Positions 45,243 through 53,489 of a DNA stretch of 64,000 nt are shown here, piece after piece (the stretch's first letter is position 1; the number at the start of each line of letters is the position of its first letter). The DNA comes from Ectorhizobium quercum (GTDB lineage: Bacteria > Pseudomonadota > Alphaproteobacteria > Rhizobiales > Rhizobiaceae). The translations under genes were made by a program, and so were the position numbers. The notes under the pieces were generated by a model. That model was not told the DNA's origin. It did not search any database and was given only the letters and a program-made list of their open reading frames with translations. The stretch spans positions 186,001 through 250,000 of the forward strand of contig NZ_JANFPI010000003.1 of the NCBI RefSeq assembly GCF_026552795.1, read 5' to 3'.

Positions 45243-46193
45243 TTACTTCCCGAACTTCGCCACGATGCCGTCGACGATTTCCCGGCCGCTGAACGGGTCG
45301 ATCCGGAACGAGTTGACGCCAAGCCCGTAGACCTGCCCCGTCCTGACGGACGGCACGTTGGCAAGCACCGGATCGTCGAGGAAGGCGGCGGCTTTGCTGT
45401 CGTCCACCTGAAGCAGGAACGTCGTCTGCGATGTCAGGTCGACGAGGTTTTCATAGGGCGCCCAGACGAAGTCGCCGCGATTGTTGGCCTGCGTGTGCCA
45501 CGCCGGGTCGGGATCTTCCATCGTGAAGCCGAGGGCGGTCAACAGCGAGGCATGGGCGCCGCCGGCCCGCGCGATCTGGTTGGGCCGTCCCGGCCCGTGG
45601 AAGCTGATGATGTTGGCCGTGCCTTCGGGAACCGTGATCTTCTCCCTGGCATCGGCGACGTAGGCATCGAAATCGGCAATCGCCGCCGAGGCTTGCTCCT
45701 CCAGTCCACTGGCCTTTCCGAGCTGTGTGGCAAGTTCCTGCCATGTCTCGTTGCCGTCGCTGACCAGGATCGTCGGCGCCACCTGCCGGAAAGCGTCGAT
45801 CTGGTCGGTCGCAGAGCCGGCACCGCTGGCGGCGACGACGATCAGGTCCGGCCGCACGGCATAGACCGCTTCGAGATCGACGGTCCCGGCCGGCCAGACA
45901 TTCTCCACGCCGTGCTGCGTGGCGACCTCCGCCCATTGCGCGAAAAACGTGCCGTTGCCGGCCGATGCGCTGGCGATCACCGGCGCATCGATGGCCAGAA
46001 GCGGCCCGGTGATCGCCACCGAGGTGGAGAGGATTCGTTCGGGCTTCTTCGGGATTTCGGTGGTGCTGCCGTCGACATTGACGAAGGTGCGCGGCCAGCC
46101 GTCTTCGGCTGCCGCCCCGCTCCATGCCGGAATGGCGAGCACCATCGCTGCGATGATCAGGGCGCCGAACCGGCGTAATTGCGCAACTCTCAT
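45243..46193 (-). CDS. Iron-siderophore ABC binding protein (FepB/FatB type)
   Basis: 316-residue periplasmic binding protein with a Sec signal peptide (cleavage near SGAAA-ED, residue 29). The mature domain begins with the class III binding-protein pattern TEIPKKPERILSTSV and contains AVYAVRPDLIVVAASG, typical of siderophore binders. ATG 46193 has GGAG at a 9-base spacing. The open frame reaches far upstream to 46559 but that part runs over the AraC gene and is not coding. First gene of the minus-strand import operon, followed by the two permeases. Confidence 0.9.
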   Translation of the reverse strand: MRVAQLRRFGALIIAAMVLAIPAWSGAAAEDGWPRTFVNVDGSTTEIPKKPERILSTSVAITGPLLAIDAPVIASASAGNGTFFAQWAEVATQHGVENVWPAGTVDLEAVYAVRPDLIVVAASGAGSATDQIDAFRQVAPTILVSDGNETWQELATQLGKASGLEEQASAAIADFDAYVADAREKITVPEGTANIISFHGPGRPNQIARAGGAHASLLTALGFTMEDPDPAWHTQANNRGDFVWAPYENLVDLTSQTTFLLQVDDSKAAAFLDDPVLANVPSVRTGQVYGLGVNSFRIDPFSGREIVDGIVAKFGK

Positions 46194-46371
46194 GACTGAC
46201 GGTCTCCGCTTGCGACAGAAATGGCGGTCTGCCGCCTGCCTCGGAACGACGCCAGACCCTCGGGGCCGCACCCTTATCACCCGCGCCGCGCCTTCGCCAG
46301 AAAAACATGAGTTCAACGGTACAGATAAATCCGGACATATGCCCGCAGGCGTCGCACGTCCCCCGCCGCCC

Positions 46372-47397
46372 TTACGCAGCAGGACCGGCAGCCTGCTTGC
46401 GGACAGCGGACGGGGGATAGCCGAAGCGCTTGTGAAATGCCGCCGTGAAATTGGACAGGTGGGCATATCCGGCATTGAAGGCGATTTCGGAGATGCTGCT
46501 GTTGCCGAAAAGCAGCGCCTGCCGGGCATTCTCCAGCCTCCGGTTGCGGACGAACGCATTCAGGGAGCAGCGATGCGCCTTGCGCACCAGTCGCTGGAGC
46601 GTCGCCTGGCTCGTTCCCAGCGTGCCGGCCATGTCCGCCACGGACAGGGTCTGGGCGGAATGCCTCTCGATATACTGCACGAGCATGTAGAGCCGCTGCT
46701 GCTCGGTCGCCGTCAGCGCGGCCGGCGGCATGGCTGCGTCGGAACTGTCGCCGAACGTCGCGCCCAGCGCCTCGCAGACGATGGCGAGCGTATGGCTTTC
46801 CAGCAGGAGCGCGGCGAAGGGCGGCTTGCGGGCGGCAATGTCGAACATCTGGCGGGCCAGGAACTCCACCTTGCGGTTCGGCTGCCACGGCCAGAAGCCC
46901 GGCCCGCCTTCGAGCAGAGCCCGGAAAGCGTCCGGCGCATCGGCCTTGTTCGCCCAGCGCCGCAGCCAGTCGCGGGACAGGCCGATCACCATCTTGTCCA
47001 GATACTGTCCCTTGCGCGCCCTGCGCCGCAGCCGGGCGCCGCTCTCGCAGGACATGATCATGGCCGAGGATTGCCAGCGCCCCTGGGCGGTGCGCTGCGG
47101 GATCGGCATGGGCACGCCGTTCACGGAGGTCTCGACGAAACCTTCGAGGAAGATGTTGATGCAGACCTGCGCATCGAGCGCGATTTCCGTTTCCAGATCG
47201 TCGATCTGCACACGCCGCCCGAACGTGGCGTGGATCCCGTCCATGCGCACCCGGCCGGTCAGGCCATAGGCGACGACCGCATCGTTCTGGTCGCCGTCGT
47301 CGAGCAGCCGCATGCCATTCTTGCGCAACGCGCGCCGCGTCGCGATGGGATCGCTCCCGGCCTTCGATGCGGAAAGGAGATCGTTTGCGCTGCTCAT
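46372..47397 (-). CDS. AraC-family regulator of siderophore uptake (PchR/RhrA-like)
   Basis: 341-residue regulator with a C-terminal AraC DNA-binding domain (about 235-335; two helix-turn-helix motifs around TSQATLQRLVRKA and ISEIAFNAGYAHLSNFTAAFHKRFG). The N-terminal region has the length and position typical of PchR/YbtA-type proteins that sense a ferric siderophore in the cytoplasm. It lies divergent from the TonB receptor gene and upstream of the importer, so it likely activates both when the siderophore is present. ATG 47397 has AGGA upstream; a palindrome sits just before it. Confidence 0.88.
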   Translation of the reverse strand: MSSANDLLSASKAGSDPIATRRALRKNGMRLLDDGDQNDAVVAYGLTGRVRMDGIHATFGRRVQIDDLETEIALDAQVCINIFLEGFVETSVNGVPMPIPQRTAQGRWQSSAMIMSCESGARLRRRARKGQYLDKMVIGLSRDWLRRWANKADAPDAFRALLEGGPGFWPWQPNRKVEFLARQMFDIAARKPPFAALLLESHTLAIVCEALGATFGDSSDAAMPPAALTATEQQRLYMLVQYIERHSAQTLSVADMAGTLGTSQATLQRLVRKAHRCSLNAFVRNRRLENARQALLFGNSSISEIAFNAGYAHLSNFTAAFHKRFGYPPSAVRKQAAGPAA

Positions 47398-47408
47398 TGA
47401 GGCATCCT

Positions 47409-47422
47409 GCATAAGTTTATGC
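47409..47422. promoter_or_regulatory. Palindrome before the AraC regulator gene
   Basis: GCATAA-GT-TTATGC is a perfect 6-bp inverted repeat 12 bases upstream of the AraC-family start codon. It may be an operator for autoregulation or for another regulator; it does not fit the RirA iron box. Confidence 0.4.
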
Positions 47423-47466
47423 GTGGCTGACGAAAGCGAAGGCTCTCGGGATCGCATATAGGAATA

Positions 47467-47485
47467 CTTGAAACATTAACTCAAG
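47467..47485. promoter_or_regulatory. RirA-type iron-responsive operator (TGA-N9-TCA)
   Basis: CTTGA-N9-TCAAG contains the exact TGA-N9-TCA pattern (47469-47483) known as the IRO box for the rhizobial iron regulator RirA. It is located 76 bases before the TonB-receptor ATG, in the divergent gap with the AraC gene. Repression under iron sufficiency is the expected effect. Confidence 0.65.
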
Positions 47486-47560
47486 AATAGTCGCCGCGGG
47501 GACTGTTCGGCGTAAATGGCGGTCGTCGGGATCGATCCTTGTCGTTTTGGAGGGACTGGA

Positions 47561-49747
47561 ATGAACGGAACGGAAACCATCGTGAAGCGGCGGCATGCCG
47601 GCAAACTGGCGCGCATCCTGCTGGGAACGACCGTCCTCGCGGGGATGGCCGTAGGCGTCCATGCGCAGGATGCGCGCAACGCCGACGATCCGGAAACCGT
47701 TACCGAACTGGGGACGATCGTCGTCGAGGGCTCGACCTACGACACCGAAGGGACGGGCAGCTATACGACGAATCTCATCAGCGTCGGCGACAAGGACACG
47801 CGGCCCTTGCGCGAGGTTCCGCAATCGACCACGGTCCTGACCCGCGAGCGCCTCGAGGACGGCAATTTCACCTCGCTCGACACCGCCCTGCGCAAGACGC
47901 CGGGCGTGGTGGTGCTTGCCAATGACGACGGCCGCTCCAGCCTCTTCTCGCGCGGTTTCGAAGTCGATTCGCTCTACCTGAACGGCCTGTCGACCCCGGA
48001 AGACAGCATCTACGGCACCCAGCCCGACATGGCGACCATCGACCATGTGGAAATCCTGCGCGGGCCGTCCGGCCTGTTCGGCGGGGCCGGGGAGCCCGGC
48101 AGCGCCATCAACATGCGGCTGAAGCAGGCATCCGACGAATACAAGGCCAGCGTGAACACCATCATGAGTTCCTGGGACGGCAAGCGGATCGAGGCGGACG
48201 TCACGGGACCGCTGACCAAGTCCGGCCGGGTTCGCGGCCGACTGGTGGGTGCGCTTTCCACCAAGGATCACTGGGTCGACGTGGTCGACAACAAGGTGGG
48301 CGTGTTTTACGGCACGGTGCAGGCGGACCTGACGGACAACACCACCGCGACGGTGAGCGTCAACCACCGCCAACGCCACATCACCCCGTTCAACGGCCTG
48401 CCGGCCTTTTCGGACGGCACCCTGCTGGATCTCGACCGCTCCACGTTCGTCGGGGCCGACTGGAACGATTTCAGCAACCGCATCACCGATTATATCGCCG
48501 AGCTGGAGCACCGCTTCGAGGACGGCGGCCACGCCAAGATCTCGGCGCTCTATTCGCGGCTCGACGCCGATTTCCTCTACGGATTCGCCTCGGGCGCCGT
48601 CAGCGCGGACGGCAGCACCGGCATGCGGTGGCTGGCGCGCGATTTCGAGAGAACGGCCCTTTCCCTGGATGCGCACATCAGCAAGCCCGTCGATCTCTAC
48701 GGCATGGAAAGCAATGTCATTCTCGGCATGGACTATCGTTCCTACGACACCGACATGCTGAATGCGGCAGGCACGATCAGCGGCGTCTTCAATGTCTACG
48801 ACTGGAACTCCGCCGTCGACAAACCTACGGTCAATTACACGACGCGGACGGAAACCGATCCCTGGCAATTCGGCATTTACGGGCAATACCGCATCAAGCC
48901 GGTCGACAGGCTGACCCTGATCGGCGGCGCCCGGTTGAGCTGGTACGACGCAAGCTCGACCGTGACGACGCTTTCCACCGGCAACGCCGAGACCAGCAAG
49001 GTTTCCGAGAATGCGGAAGTCACCCCCTATGCCGGCATCATCTACGATCTCACCGATCGCATCTCGGCCTATGCCAGCTACACCGAAATCTTCAAGCCGC
49101 AGGAAAACACCGATGTCGACGGCAACATGATCGGCTCGCGCACCGGACGGCAGTACGAGGCGGGTTTCAAGGCGGAACTGCTCGACGGGGTGAACGGATC
49201 GATCGCCTATTTCAACCTGCTCGACAAGAATCGCGCAATCAGCGACATTTCCAATCCGGGCTCCTATCTGGCGCAGGGCGAAGCCAACATGCAGGGGCTT
49301 GAACTGGAAGTGAGCGGCACGGTCCTGCCGGGCTGGGAAGTCATGGCCGGCTACACCTATACCGACACCGAATTCACCAGCACCGAAACGGCAGCCGGAT
49401 CGGAATTCTACACGCCGGAACACATGGTCCAGCTCTGGACGAAATACACATTCGAGGAGCGGGGCGACTGGACGGACGGCATCTTCATCGGCGGCGGCCT
49501 GAAGGTCTTCAGCTCGTTCAAGAACATCGTCAGGACGGCCGCCGGCGGGGCGACGGATTTCAGGGCGCCCGGTTATGCGGTCGTCGATCTTCAGGCCGGC
49601 TACAAGTTCAACGAACACGTCACCGCCAGCCTGACGGTCGGCAACGTGTTCGACAGGAAATATTACGAACGCATCGGCAGCGCCACCGCCTTCAACTTCT
49701 ACGGCGAGCCGCGCAACGTCACCTTCAAGCTGGGCACGACCTTCTGA
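47561..49747 (+). CDS. TonB-dependent siderophore receptor
   Basis: 728-residue outer-membrane receptor. A signal peptide (cleavage near VHAQ-DA, residue 36) is followed by a TonB-box-like ELGTIVVEG, the plug domain with VPQSTTVLTRERL and IDHVEILRGPSGLFGGAGEPGSAINM, and a beta-barrel ending RNVTFKLGTTF with the C-terminal Phe needed for outer-membrane insertion. There is no N-terminal signalling (STN) domain, which fits control by an AraC protein rather than a sigma/anti-sigma pair. GGAGGGA precedes ATG 47561. It imports a ferric siderophore, which the neighbouring ABC system takes into the cell. Confidence 0.94.
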   Translation: MNGTETIVKRRHAGKLARILLGTTVLAGMAVGVHAQDARNADDPETVTELGTIVVEGSTYDTEGTGSYTTNLISVGDKDTRPLREVPQSTTVLTRERLEDGNFTSLDTALRKTPGVVVLANDDGRSSLFSRGFEVDSLYLNGLSTPEDSIYGTQPDMATIDHVEILRGPSGLFGGAGEPGSAINMRLKQASDEYKASVNTIMSSWDGKRIEADVTGPLTKSGRVRGRLVGALSTKDHWVDVVDNKVGVFYGTVQADLTDNTTATVSVNHRQRHITPFNGLPAFSDGTLLDLDRSTFVGADWNDFSNRITDYIAELEHRFEDGGHAKISALYSRLDADFLYGFASGAVSADGSTGMRWLARDFERTALSLDAHISKPVDLYGMESNVILGMDYRSYDTDMLNAAGTISGVFNVYDWNSAVDKPTVNYTTRTETDPWQFGIYGQYRIKPVDRLTLIGGARLSWYDASSTVTTLSTGNAETSKVSENAEVTPYAGIIYDLTDRISAYASYTEIFKPQENTDVDGNMIGSRTGRQYEAGFKAELLDGVNGSIAYFNLLDKNRAISDISNPGSYLAQGEANMQGLELEVSGTVLPGWEVMAGYTYTDTEFTSTETAAGSEFYTPEHMVQLWTKYTFEERGDWTDGIFIGGGLKVFSSFKNIVRTAAGGATDFRAPGYAVVDLQAGYKFNEHVTASLTVGNVFDRKYYERIGSATAFNFYGEPRNVTFKLGTTF

Positions 49748-49798
49748 GCGAACCGGCCTTCATCCGGCCGGCCGGCATGATCGGCACGAGAGGCTTCG

Positions 49799-50734
49799 TC
49801 ATGCGGTGACGGGCCGGCCGGTTGCGGGAACGGCCACCACATTGTCGTTCAGCCCGTCGCGCATGAGCGCGACGATGCCGGCGATATGTGCGGCCCTCGG
49901 GTCGGAGTGGCGATAGCACAGGACGATCTCCCGGCCGTATCCGGCGGCTGGAAGCGGCGTGTTGGCGGTCAGCCGGTCATTCCTGTCGAGCGCGGCGGCG
50001 GCAAGAGCCGGAACGAGCGAGATCCCCTCACCCGCCGCGATCATCTGCCGCAGCATTTCCAGGCTGCTCGCCCTTCGGGCGGCGAAGGCAAGGAAGGGAT
50101 AGGGCTCGCAGCTTCCTTTCACCTGATCGTGCAGGCAATGCCCCTCCTCCAGTAGCAGGACCGGCATGGAACCGTCGCGCGGCGGCCAGACCGGCGGCCA
50201 GTCGACGGGGTGCATGATCGTGAAAGGCTCGAAGAACAATCGCTGCACGGCGATCTTGCCGTCCTCCTCCGGCCGGCAGACCAGGATCGCGTCCAGCTCC
50301 CCCTCTTTCAGGGCGGCCAGCAGGCGGTCCGACCGGTCTTCGGAAATGACCAGCCTCATCTCCGGAAATGCCTTTCTGAGCGGGCGCATGATACGCGGCA
50401 GCAGATAGGGGCCGAGGGTCGGCAAGGCCCCGAGCCGGAACGATCCCGAAAGCGGCCTGTCGTCGCGGCCGGCATTCATCAGCGCGCTGGCTTCGCGCAG
50501 CACGCTTCTGGTCCGTTCGAGAATTTCCCGGCCCTTCGCCGTCACCAGCACCCGCCGCGGCGAACGCTCGAACACGACCACCCCGACCGCCGCTTCGAGC
50601 TTCTTGATCTGCGCGGACAAGGCCGGCTGGGAAACGCCGCAATGCTCGGCTGCCTTGCCGAAATGCAGGTGCTCCCCGACAGCCACCAGATATTCGAGAT
50701 CACGAAGGGAAAGGCCGGAAAACGAAACGCCCAT
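49799..50734 (-). CDS. oxyR: OxyR hydrogen-peroxide sensor regulator
   Basis: 311-residue LysR-family regulator. The peroxide-sensing cysteines of OxyR are both present, Cys200 and Cys209, in EEGHCLHDQ...SC, with the same nine-residue spacing as Cys199/Cys208 of Escherichia coli OxyR. The N-terminal helix-turn-helix covers residues 8-65. Start 50734 is chosen, though the directly preceding ATG (50737) is equally possible after GGAG. The gene is divergent from the manganese catalase gene with an OxyR-type site between. It should activate the catalase on oxidation and limit its own expression. Confidence 0.9.
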   Translation of the reverse strand: MGVSFSGLSLRDLEYLVAVGEHLHFGKAAEHCGVSQPALSAQIKKLEAAVGVVVFERSPRRVLVTAKGREILERTRSVLREASALMNAGRDDRPLSGSFRLGALPTLGPYLLPRIMRPLRKAFPEMRLVISEDRSDRLLAALKEGELDAILVCRPEEDGKIAVQRLFFEPFTIMHPVDWPPVWPPRDGSMPVLLLEEGHCLHDQVKGSCEPYPFLAFAARRASSLEMLRQMIAAGEGISLVPALAAAALDRNDRLTANTPLPAAGYGREIVLCYRHSDPRAAHIAGIVALMRDGLNDNVVAVPATGRPVTA

Positions 50735-50749
50735 CATGCTTCTCCAACG

Positions 50750-50786
50750 ATAGGGAAAGCCTATTGGATCAATAGATTCAATCTCT
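50750..50786. promoter_or_regulatory. OxyR binding site between oxyR and catalase
   Basis: Four elements fall exactly where the OxyR consensus puts them: ATAG (50750-50753), CTAT (50761-50764), ATAG (50772-50775) and CTCT (50783-50786), each starting 11 bases after the last; only the last deviates by one base from CTAT. The centre CTATTG-GAT-CAATAG is a perfect inverted repeat. The site is next to oxyR and 66 bases before the catalase ATG. Confidence 0.82.
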
Positions 50787-50851
50787 TTCACATTCTGGAG
50801 TAAAAATATCAAGTTTAAGGCGTCGCAACAAGCCAAATGAGGAGACACGCC

Positions 50852-51760
50852 ATGTTCCTGCGTATCGACAAGCTTCAGGTCGACATGCCCCTGCCCAGGG
50901 AACCGGACCCGTCGGCGGCGGCCGCCGTCAACGAGTTGATGGGCGGACGCTTCGGCGAAATGACCACGCTCAACACCTACCTGTACCAGAGCTTCAATTT
51001 CCGCCAGCGCGAGAAACTGAGGCCGTTCTATGCCCTGATCGCCAACATCGCCACCGAGGAACTCGGCCATATCGAACTGGTCGGCGCGGCGGTGAACGGT
51101 CTCCTGCACGGCGCCGAGCCGAAGGGGGACGTGTCGAAGGGCGATGCGATCTTCAAGGACCTGTTCGGCGGCGCGGCCGGGGCCGGTCCCAACTTCCACA
51201 TCAACGGCCCGCACGGCGTCATGGCCACCAACGCGCTCGGCCAGCCCTGGCGTGGCGATTACATCTTCAATTCCGGCAACCTCATCCTCGACCTCCTGCA
51301 CAATTTCTTCCTGGAGAACGGCGCACGGACCGCGAAGCTGCGCGTCTACGAAATGACGAAGAACCCGGCCGCACGCCATATGCTCGGCTATCTGTTCACC
51401 CGCGGCGGCGTGCATGCGCATGCCTATGCGCTGGCGCTCGAAAAGCTCACCGGCGTCGACATGAAGAAGATGCTGCCGATCCCCAATATCGAGGGCGTCG
51501 AGATCCCCGAAAGCCAGCCCTTCCTCGCCGAAGGCATGCACCGCCGGCTCTATCGCTTCAGCCCCGACGACTACAAGGAGATCGGCGTGATCTGGGAGGG
51601 CGAGGCGCTCGACGGTTCCGGCCCGCTGGAAGTCGTCGATGGTCCTCCCACCGGAGGTCCGCAATACGAGGCCGAGGGCGTCGCCAGCGCCTTCATTCCC
51701 GATTACCACCCGGAAGAGATTCTGGAGATCGCCAGAAAGCTTTACGCAAAGGCGAACTGA
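50852..51760 (+). CDS. Manganese (non-haem) catalase
   Basis: 302-residue di-manganese catalase of the ferritin-like superfamily. The metal-ligand region FGEMTTL (Glu36) and ATEELGHIE (Glu70, His73) are visible, and the GGRFGE and GVHAHAYALALEKLTG segments fit the second half of the four-helix bundle. It decomposes hydrogen peroxide in the cytoplasm without haem. GAGGAGA precedes ATG 50852. The divergent oxyR and the OxyR site indicate peroxide induction. Length is normal for the family. Confidence 0.93.
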   Translation: MFLRIDKLQVDMPLPREPDPSAAAAVNELMGGRFGEMTTLNTYLYQSFNFRQREKLRPFYALIANIATEELGHIELVGAAVNGLLHGAEPKGDVSKGDAIFKDLFGGAAGAGPNFHINGPHGVMATNALGQPWRGDYIFNSGNLILDLLHNFFLENGARTAKLRVYEMTKNPAARHMLGYLFTRGGVHAHAYALALEKLTGVDMKKMLPIPNIEGVEIPESQPFLAEGMHRRLYRFSPDDYKEIGVIWEGEALDGSGPLEVVDGPPTGGPQYEAEGVASAFIPDYHPEEILEIARKLYAKAN

Positions 51761-51773
51761 AGGGATGCAGGCC

Positions 51774-52304
51774 ATGAAACCGGAGCCGCACACCCCCGGC
51801 GCAAGCCCGGAAGGCTATTTCAGCCAGCCGGCGGAAAAGCTGGTTCTGGAAGGGTATCGTCTGTGGACGACCGGGATCGTCCTGCGCTAGACCGCACCGT
51901 GGACGGACGCGCAGATCCTCTATCGCAGCATGCTGGGGGACGAGGAAGGCGCCAGGGCGATCGTCGCCCTGGCCCGCTTCGTCAAGACGCTCGGCACGTG
52001 TGCACGCGCTCCCTTGAGCGCATTCAGGCCGGGATCGGGCCTGATCGGCCGCGACGAGGTTCTGGTGATGGGCCTCGTTTCGAGCGTCCAGCACCGGGAC
52101 CGGTTCACGCAGCACTACTGCCTCGACCGGTTCGGCGTTGCCGGGCACACCGTCGAAGTCGCCGCGTCGGCCGAAGGGTTCGCCTTGACATTGCACGGCT
52201 GCGGCGCCGTCATGAAACCTCTGCCGGCCCGATTGCTCGGCCGGATCCTGAGGCACGTCGCGGAGCCGTGCTGCGAACGGGCCGCATCATCGACGGTCCA
52301 CTGA
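51774..52304 (+). pseudogene. Broken gene, one in-frame TAG (unknown family)
   Basis: From ATG 51774 the frame reads MKPEPHTPGASPEGYFSQPA ... TTGIVLR, then meets TAG at 51888-51890. The same frame continues without interruption as TAPWTDAQILYRSMLGDEEGARAIVALARFVKTLG to the stop at 52304. Without the TAG it would encode about 175 residues. The continuity of protein-like sequence on both sides in one frame points to a recent nonsense mutation, or a sequencing error, not a frameshift. The restored product has several Cys and RDEVLVMGLVSSVQHRD; no named family is recognised. It lies 13 bases after the catalase stop and could be part of the peroxide response operon. Re-initiation at ATG 51930 could give a 124-residue fragment. 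Confidence 0.65.
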
Positions 52305-52419
52305 TGTTGGGCCGGCCGGCGGGAGAAACAGCGACGTCGCACCTCCGGCCACCGATATTTTTTGAATAGACGCCCGATTTCAGGCTCCCTTGCATCCGCG
52401 CAGGCTTTAAAGATGGATC

Positions 52420-53472
52420 ATGCTGTTCCCGTTGCCCGATACCGAAACGCTCTATAGAGCCCTGCTCGATCGCGATCCCGCATATGATGGTCGCGCCTAT
52501 GTCGGCGTCACGTCGACAGGCATATTCTGTCGCCTGACCTGCCCGGCCCGCAAGCCGAAGCCGGAGAACTGCCGTTTCTTCGCCAGCGTGGCCGAGTGCA
52601 TGTCCGCCGGTTTCCGAGCCTGCCTGAAATGCCATCCGATGGCGCCCGCAGCCGAGGCGGATCCGATCGTCGCCGCATTGCTGAAGCTCCTGGCAGACCG
52701 GCCCGGCTATCGCTGGGGCGAACAGGATCTGGAGCGGATGGGATTCGACCCCTCCACCGTGCGGCGAAGCTTCAAGCGTCATTTCGGCATCACCTTTCTG
52801 GAAATGGCCCGGCTTGAACGTCTCAGGCTGGGCTTTGAAACCCTCGGCGACGGCGGCCGGGTCATCGACGCCCAGCAGGACGCGGGTTTCGAATCGCCCT
52901 CGGCATTTCGCAGCGCATTTTCCCGCCTGATCGGCCAGCCTCCCGGACGCCTCGCGGAGAATGCGCTTCTCCAGGCGCACTGGTTGCCGACGCCGCTTGG
53001 CACCATGATCGCCGTCACGGACGAGAGGGCGCTTCATCTTCTCGAATTCGCGGACAGAAAGGCGCTGCCCGGCGAACTGAAAAAACTGTTCGAACTCTCC
53101 AGATGCAGTCTCGGTGTCGGCAGGCTCGCGCCGCACGCAGTGCTTGAAACGCAGCTTGATGCCTATTTCACCGGCCGGTCCCCGGATTTCACGATCCCTC
53201 TGGCCCTTCACGGCAGCGACTTCACCCGATCGGTGTGGGAGGCGCTGCGGCAGATCCCGCCGGGCGCGGTTCGCAGCTACGGCGAGGTTGCATCCGCGAT
53301 CGGAAGGCCATCGGCCACACGCGCCGTCGCCCGGGCGAACGGAGCGAACCAGATCGCGCTGATCATTCCCTGCCATCGCGTCATCGGAGCGGACGGTTCC
53401 CTGACGGGCTACGGCGGCGGGTTGTGGCGAAAACAGAAGCTCATCGAGATCGAGCGGCAATTCACACGATGA
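52420..53472 (+). CDS. ada: Ada bifunctional DNA repair methyltransferase/regulator
   Basis: 350-residue fusion. The N-terminal zinc domain has Cys37, Cys41, Cys68 and Cys71; Cys37 (GIFCRLTC) is the methylphosphotriester acceptor, matching Cys38 of Escherichia coli Ada. An AraC-type helix-turn-helix region (about 80-175) follows, then the O6-methylguanine methyltransferase domain with the PCHRV motif and acceptor Cys318. It repairs alkylated DNA and, when methylated, activates the alkylation response. It overlaps the next frame by ATGA. No alkA or alkB is adjacent. Confidence 0.94.
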   Translation: MLFPLPDTETLYRALLDRDPAYDGRAYVGVTSTGIFCRLTCPARKPKPENCRFFASVAECMSAGFRACLKCHPMAPAAEADPIVAALLKLLADRPGYRWGEQDLERMGFDPSTVRRSFKRHFGITFLEMARLERLRLGFETLGDGGRVIDAQQDAGFESPSAFRSAFSRLIGQPPGRLAENALLQAHWLPTPLGTMIAVTDERALHLLEFADRKALPGELKKLFELSRCSLGVGRLAPHAVLETQLDAYFTGRSPDFTIPLALHGSDFTRSVWEALRQIPPGAVRSYGEVASAIGRPSATRAVARANGANQIALIIPCHRVIGADGSLTGYGGGLWRKQKLIEIERQFTR

Positions 53473-53489
53473 CGAAAGGAATGCACACC

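Noticed and set aside
47417..49618. Long minus-strand open frame opposite the TonB receptor
   Set aside because: Shadow frame; the plus strand encodes a complete receptor with signal peptide, plug and terminal Phe.
49799..51793. Single 664-codon minus-strand protein
   Set aside because: Only 49799-50734 encodes OxyR. The part to the right is antisense to the manganese catalase and has no protein features.
51888..51890. TAG read as an amino acid (recoding)
   Set aside because: No pyrrolysine machinery is seen and it is not expected in this group; a nonsense mutation or sequencing error is simpler.
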